This document shows positions 61,603 to 64,000 of a stretch of DNA of 64,000 nt, in pieces. Each line of letters opens with the position of its first letter. Position 1 is the stretch's first letter. The position numbers and the translations under genes were made by a program. The DNA comes from Apophysomyces variabilis. Lineage: Eukaryota > Mucoromycota > Mucoromycetes > Mucorales > Mucoraceae. The notes beneath the pieces are model-generated. The model saw only the letters and a program-made list of their open reading frames with translations, searched no databases and was not told the origin of the DNA. The DNA is taken from the NCBI GenBank assembly GCA_002749535.1, contig MZZL01000014.1, positions 58,570 through 122,569 on the forward strand. Reading direction: 5' to 3'.

Positions 61603-62402
61603 TTGCAACCAGAACAGCCATTGTAACATACTAGTAGACACAGTGCTGTAACGGGGATATCACATTTAGAAAGATTGACAACCCAATGTATTGTTTTAAA
61701 GAAAGTTAGCAGCAAACAAACCACTTGCTTTTTGTAATTACATTGGTTACTAATGATAAAACACGTACTCTGGGTTAGTGAACAAAGGAGATAAGTCACT
61801 GCAATTTTTCCTCTAAAAGGTGCTTCTGTTTGCTTTATACCATTCAAGGGCCTCATCGTTCGTACATGGATTGAAAACTAGGATAATAGGTGCTCAAGCG
61901 AAATGTCTTTGATAGAGCCATTATCAGAGACATGTTGCTTTCTTTTTTTTTTCTTTGGCTTTGTTATAGAACGTAAATGGGTTTAGCTCATTCATTCATT
62001 ACTCCTGATTTGGCTTTCTGTCTATTATATTCTTTGAGAAAGTGATCGTCATGTTCATTGTGGATAATTGTATATATATGAGCTATACAAGCCGTTATTG
62101 AAATATCATCACCGTCTGTCCATGGCAGTTTATCTTGGTAAAGTTTACTTTCATTGCGAAAACGAGGCGAATCCACTGTATAACTATTTATCAGCCACTG
62201 ATCATTAATCATTAGTTGACTCTAATACGGGAAAAGCTAGGAATCAAAGCAAAAGAGGTATCTCATTGTATTTCGGCTTCGCTGCTTCGATGTTAAAAAG
62301 ACTTTTATGTTATGACAGATGCTTATCGGTTATTCATTCTCTTAGTGCTAATGTTAAAATTGCCAGGTTAAATAAGGTAAGAATATGGTATGAGCAAAAT
62401 AC
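61603..62402. other. Intergenic region
   Basis: The 3' flank of the LYS12-like sequence, A+T-rich. No gene recognised. Confidence 0.5.
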
Positions 62403-62498
62403 TAGCAGTCTCTCAGAAACGAATCGATACAAGCAAGGATAAAAAGAAATCCCAATAGGTTTAAACAAAAGGTTATAAAAACTAAAGGAGCAAGTCAC

Positions 62499-62504
62499 AA
62501 AAAA
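62499..62504 (-). terminator. RNA polymerase III terminator of tRNA-Tyr copy 1
   Basis: Six T on the minus strand a few bases after the tRNA 3' end. Confidence 0.85.
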
Positions 62505-62508
62505 GTTT

Positions 62509-62591
62509 CCGGCCTACCAGATTCGAACTAGTGACCTAAAGATGACAGTTTTAACTACAGTCTTCCGCTCTACCAACTGAGCTAAGGCCGG
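62509..62591 (-). tRNA. tRNA-Tyr (GTA), intron-containing, copy 1
   Basis: 83 nt on the minus strand. The acceptor stem pairs CCGGCCT with AGGCCGG. D arm GCTCAGTTGGTAGAGC. The anticodon stem GAAGA pairs with TCTTT around CTGTAG, giving anticodon GTA. An 11 nt intron (TTAAAACTGTC) follows position 37, as is normal for eukaryotic tRNA-Tyr. The T arm ACTAG-TTCGAAT-CTGGT serves as B box. Confidence 0.95.
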
Positions 62592-62906
62592 TTATACATA
62601 TTTGTACCGATCTTTGCCATTCTTTTAAATCTCTATGTAGATCCAACATGAACATGAAACTTGCCTCCAAAATCACAGGAAATTTCCAGACTATTCACGG
62701 CAGAAATTATACGTGCACAACATTTGTGTGAACTGTAGTGTGCTTAAGTGGAGCGCACCAATAAAGGTGTACAAGCAAAAACTGAAAAACTATCAAATCA
62801 TTATAAGCTNTAGCAGTCTCTCAGAAACGAATCGATACAAGCAAGGATAAAAAGAAATCCCAATAGGTTTAAACAAAAGGTTATAAAAACTAAAGGAGCA
62901 AGTCAC

Positions 62907-62912
62907 AAAAAA
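62907..62912 (-). terminator. RNA polymerase III terminator of tRNA-Tyr copy 2
   Basis: Six T on the minus strand after the tRNA 3' end, same as copy 1. Confidence 0.85.
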
Positions 62913-62916
62913 GTTT

Positions 62917-62999
62917 CCGGCCTACCAGATTCGAACTAGTGACCTAAAGATGACAGTTTTAACTACAGTCTTCCGCTCTACCAACTGAGCTAAGGCCGG
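62917..62999 (-). tRNA. tRNA-Tyr (GTA), intron-containing, copy 2
   Basis: Identical in sequence to copy 1 as far as I can read. A solo LTR begins 13 nt upstream of its mature 5' end. Confidence 0.95.
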
Positions 63000-63012
63000 T
63001 TATACATATTTG

Positions 63013-63424
63013 TGTCGTGGACGAGACTGCTCCACATAGTGACACGTCACCATCAAAGAGAAAATTCAAGCTGACCAATCCTGGTCGCCGGAAAACCGTT
63101 GTTCCGAACACGTGATCTGAAAGATCATTACGGATACTACTTGAACATTCTAGAAGTATTATATACACAAATCAAAATAGACATTCCTAGTACTTTCTAG
63201 TAAAAGTATTATACATAGATTATATTTCTTCTAGCATATTCTGTTCTGTAAAATATAAATATCATTAGAATAACATTCAATAAAAAAAACGAAGAAATCA
63301 ATCAGTAATCTAAGAGTTATCTTTTATTCTTTGCTTTTGACAAGGCTGGTTTGAGCATTCCGGGTATTATCATCGTTTGGACGGAAGCAAGACAACCAGG
63401 GGAAAAGAATCCAAGAATCCGACA
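63013..63424. mobile_element. Solo LTR inserted upstream of tRNA-Tyr copy 2
   Basis: About 412 nt bounded by TGTCG and CGACA, an inverted TG...CA end as in LTRs. TTTG occurs on both sides as a 4 nt target duplication (63009-63012 and 63425-63428). The first copy of the locus (62591-62620) has the unoccupied site TACATATTTGTACCG. There is no internal coding region, so it is a solo LTR. Its distance from the tRNA matches Ty3-like integration near the Pol III start. Confidence 0.8.
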
Positions 63425-63632
63425 TTTGTACCGATCTTTGCCATTCTTTTAAATCTCTATGTAGATCCAACATGAACATGAAACTTGCCTCCAAAATCAC
63501 AGGAAATTTCCAGACTATTCACGGCAGAAATTATACGTGCACAACATTTGTGTGAACTGTAGTGTGCTTAAGTGGAGCGCACCAATAAAGGTGTACAAGC
63601 AAAAACTGAAAAACTATCAAATCATTATAAGC
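63425..63632. repeat. Second copy of the tRNA-Tyr flank
   Basis: Repeats 62603-62809; continues past it into unique sequence, whereas the first copy stops at the N. Confidence 0.9.
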
Positions 63633-63714
63633 TTAACAGTGTACTGCATTAAACTGGGTGTAACACGTCCAAATAGATATACACGATATCTGTTTTTCAG
63701 AAACATCTATGTAG

Positions 63715-63820
63715 GGTTCCGTACGGTTCGGTTCTTCTCGGTTCTTCGGCAGAACCGAATCGAACTGTCATAGTGAAGGAACCGAACCGAACCGAACCGA
63801 ACCGAGGAACCGAACCGACC
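63715..63820. repeat. CCGAA/TTCGG short tandem and inverted repeat
   Basis: GGTTCGGTTC words on the left arm and GAACCGAACCGAACCGAACC on the right can fold into a long hairpin. The right arm is a pentamer tandem repeat. Noncoding. Confidence 0.8.
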
Positions 63821-64000
63821 TAATCAAACTAAAACTTAGAAAACAAGAAAAGGACAATATAGGAACCTTTTTATTGGAAAGCCAAGGAGTATAAAACCTG
63901 TATATAATGTGGTTATTGTGAAAAGAGAGTATTTTCTGTAGAAAATACAGTCATCCTAGTTCAAAAACTGTTTTACATTGAGATTAGTTTGGCATTTCAC

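Larger units (their letters stand above)
62403..62809. repeat. Duplicated tRNA-Tyr segment, first copy (empty-site version)
   Basis: 62403-62599 repeats at 62811-63008, and 62596-62809 repeats at about 63425-63632. It ends at a single N (62810). The pattern is that of two overlapping contigs joined at the N. Confidence 0.9.

Noticed and set aside
62959..63168. 69-codon minus-strand frame
   Set aside because: It overlaps the tRNA-Tyr gene and solo LTR; not a protein gene.

Overview
The window is nuclear DNA of an early-diverging fungus, most likely Mucoromycota (Mucorales-like). Genes are A+T-rich and compact, with many 45-75 nt GT-AG introns. The gene set (WNK kinase, STIMATE, LITAF, Serinc, ankyrin-Nudix NADH pyrophosphatase, homoisocitrate dehydrogenase of the fungal lysine route) and the LINE, MULE and Fanzor relics fit that group. 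Species is not determined. For most multi-exon genes I rebuilt the exon chain by hand and checked that splice phases agree and the total is a multiple of three.

Layout. 1-0.9 kb: ERD2. 2-10.5 kb: a graveyard of decayed elements (LINE pieces, a MULE transposase, a MULE-type ORF beside a ubiquitin-protease-like ORF, diverged repeats). 11-12.8 kb: mitochondrial GTPase GEP3. 15.7-21.5 kb: STIMATE-like protein, alpha/beta hydrolase, Yippee and an unrecognised gene. 22.1 kb: 179 nt assembly gap. 23-33 kb: casein kinase I, UDP-glucose 4-epimerase, Serinc and a DUF218 protein, all on the minus strand. 34.5-39 kb: LITAF protein and a WNK kinase. 39.4-45 kb: two O-fucosyltransferase-like proteins flanking a PICOT-type glutaredoxin. 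45-48 kb: ERV14/cornichon and proteasome subunit RPN12. 48.3-51 kb: a decayed Fanzor nuclease gene. 53.8-60 kb: OSH3-type sterol/lipid-transfer protein, penta-EF-hand protein and NADH pyrophosphatase. 60.7-61.6 kb: homoisocitrate dehydrogenase with a broken 5' half. 62.4-63.6 kb: duplicated tRNA-Tyr locus, one copy with a solo LTR at the tRNA upstream site.

There is no operon logic. Many products share the secretory and endomembrane theme (ERD2, ERV14, Serinc, STIMATE, OSH3, LITAF, glycosyltransferases, casein kinase I), but this is not evidence of co-function. The best candidates for a second look are the Fanzor relic, the transposase plus ubiquitin-protease-like element, the fungal WNK kinase, the tRNA-targeted solo LTR with its empty site still present, and the altered PI4P-binding histidine pair of the OSH3 protein.
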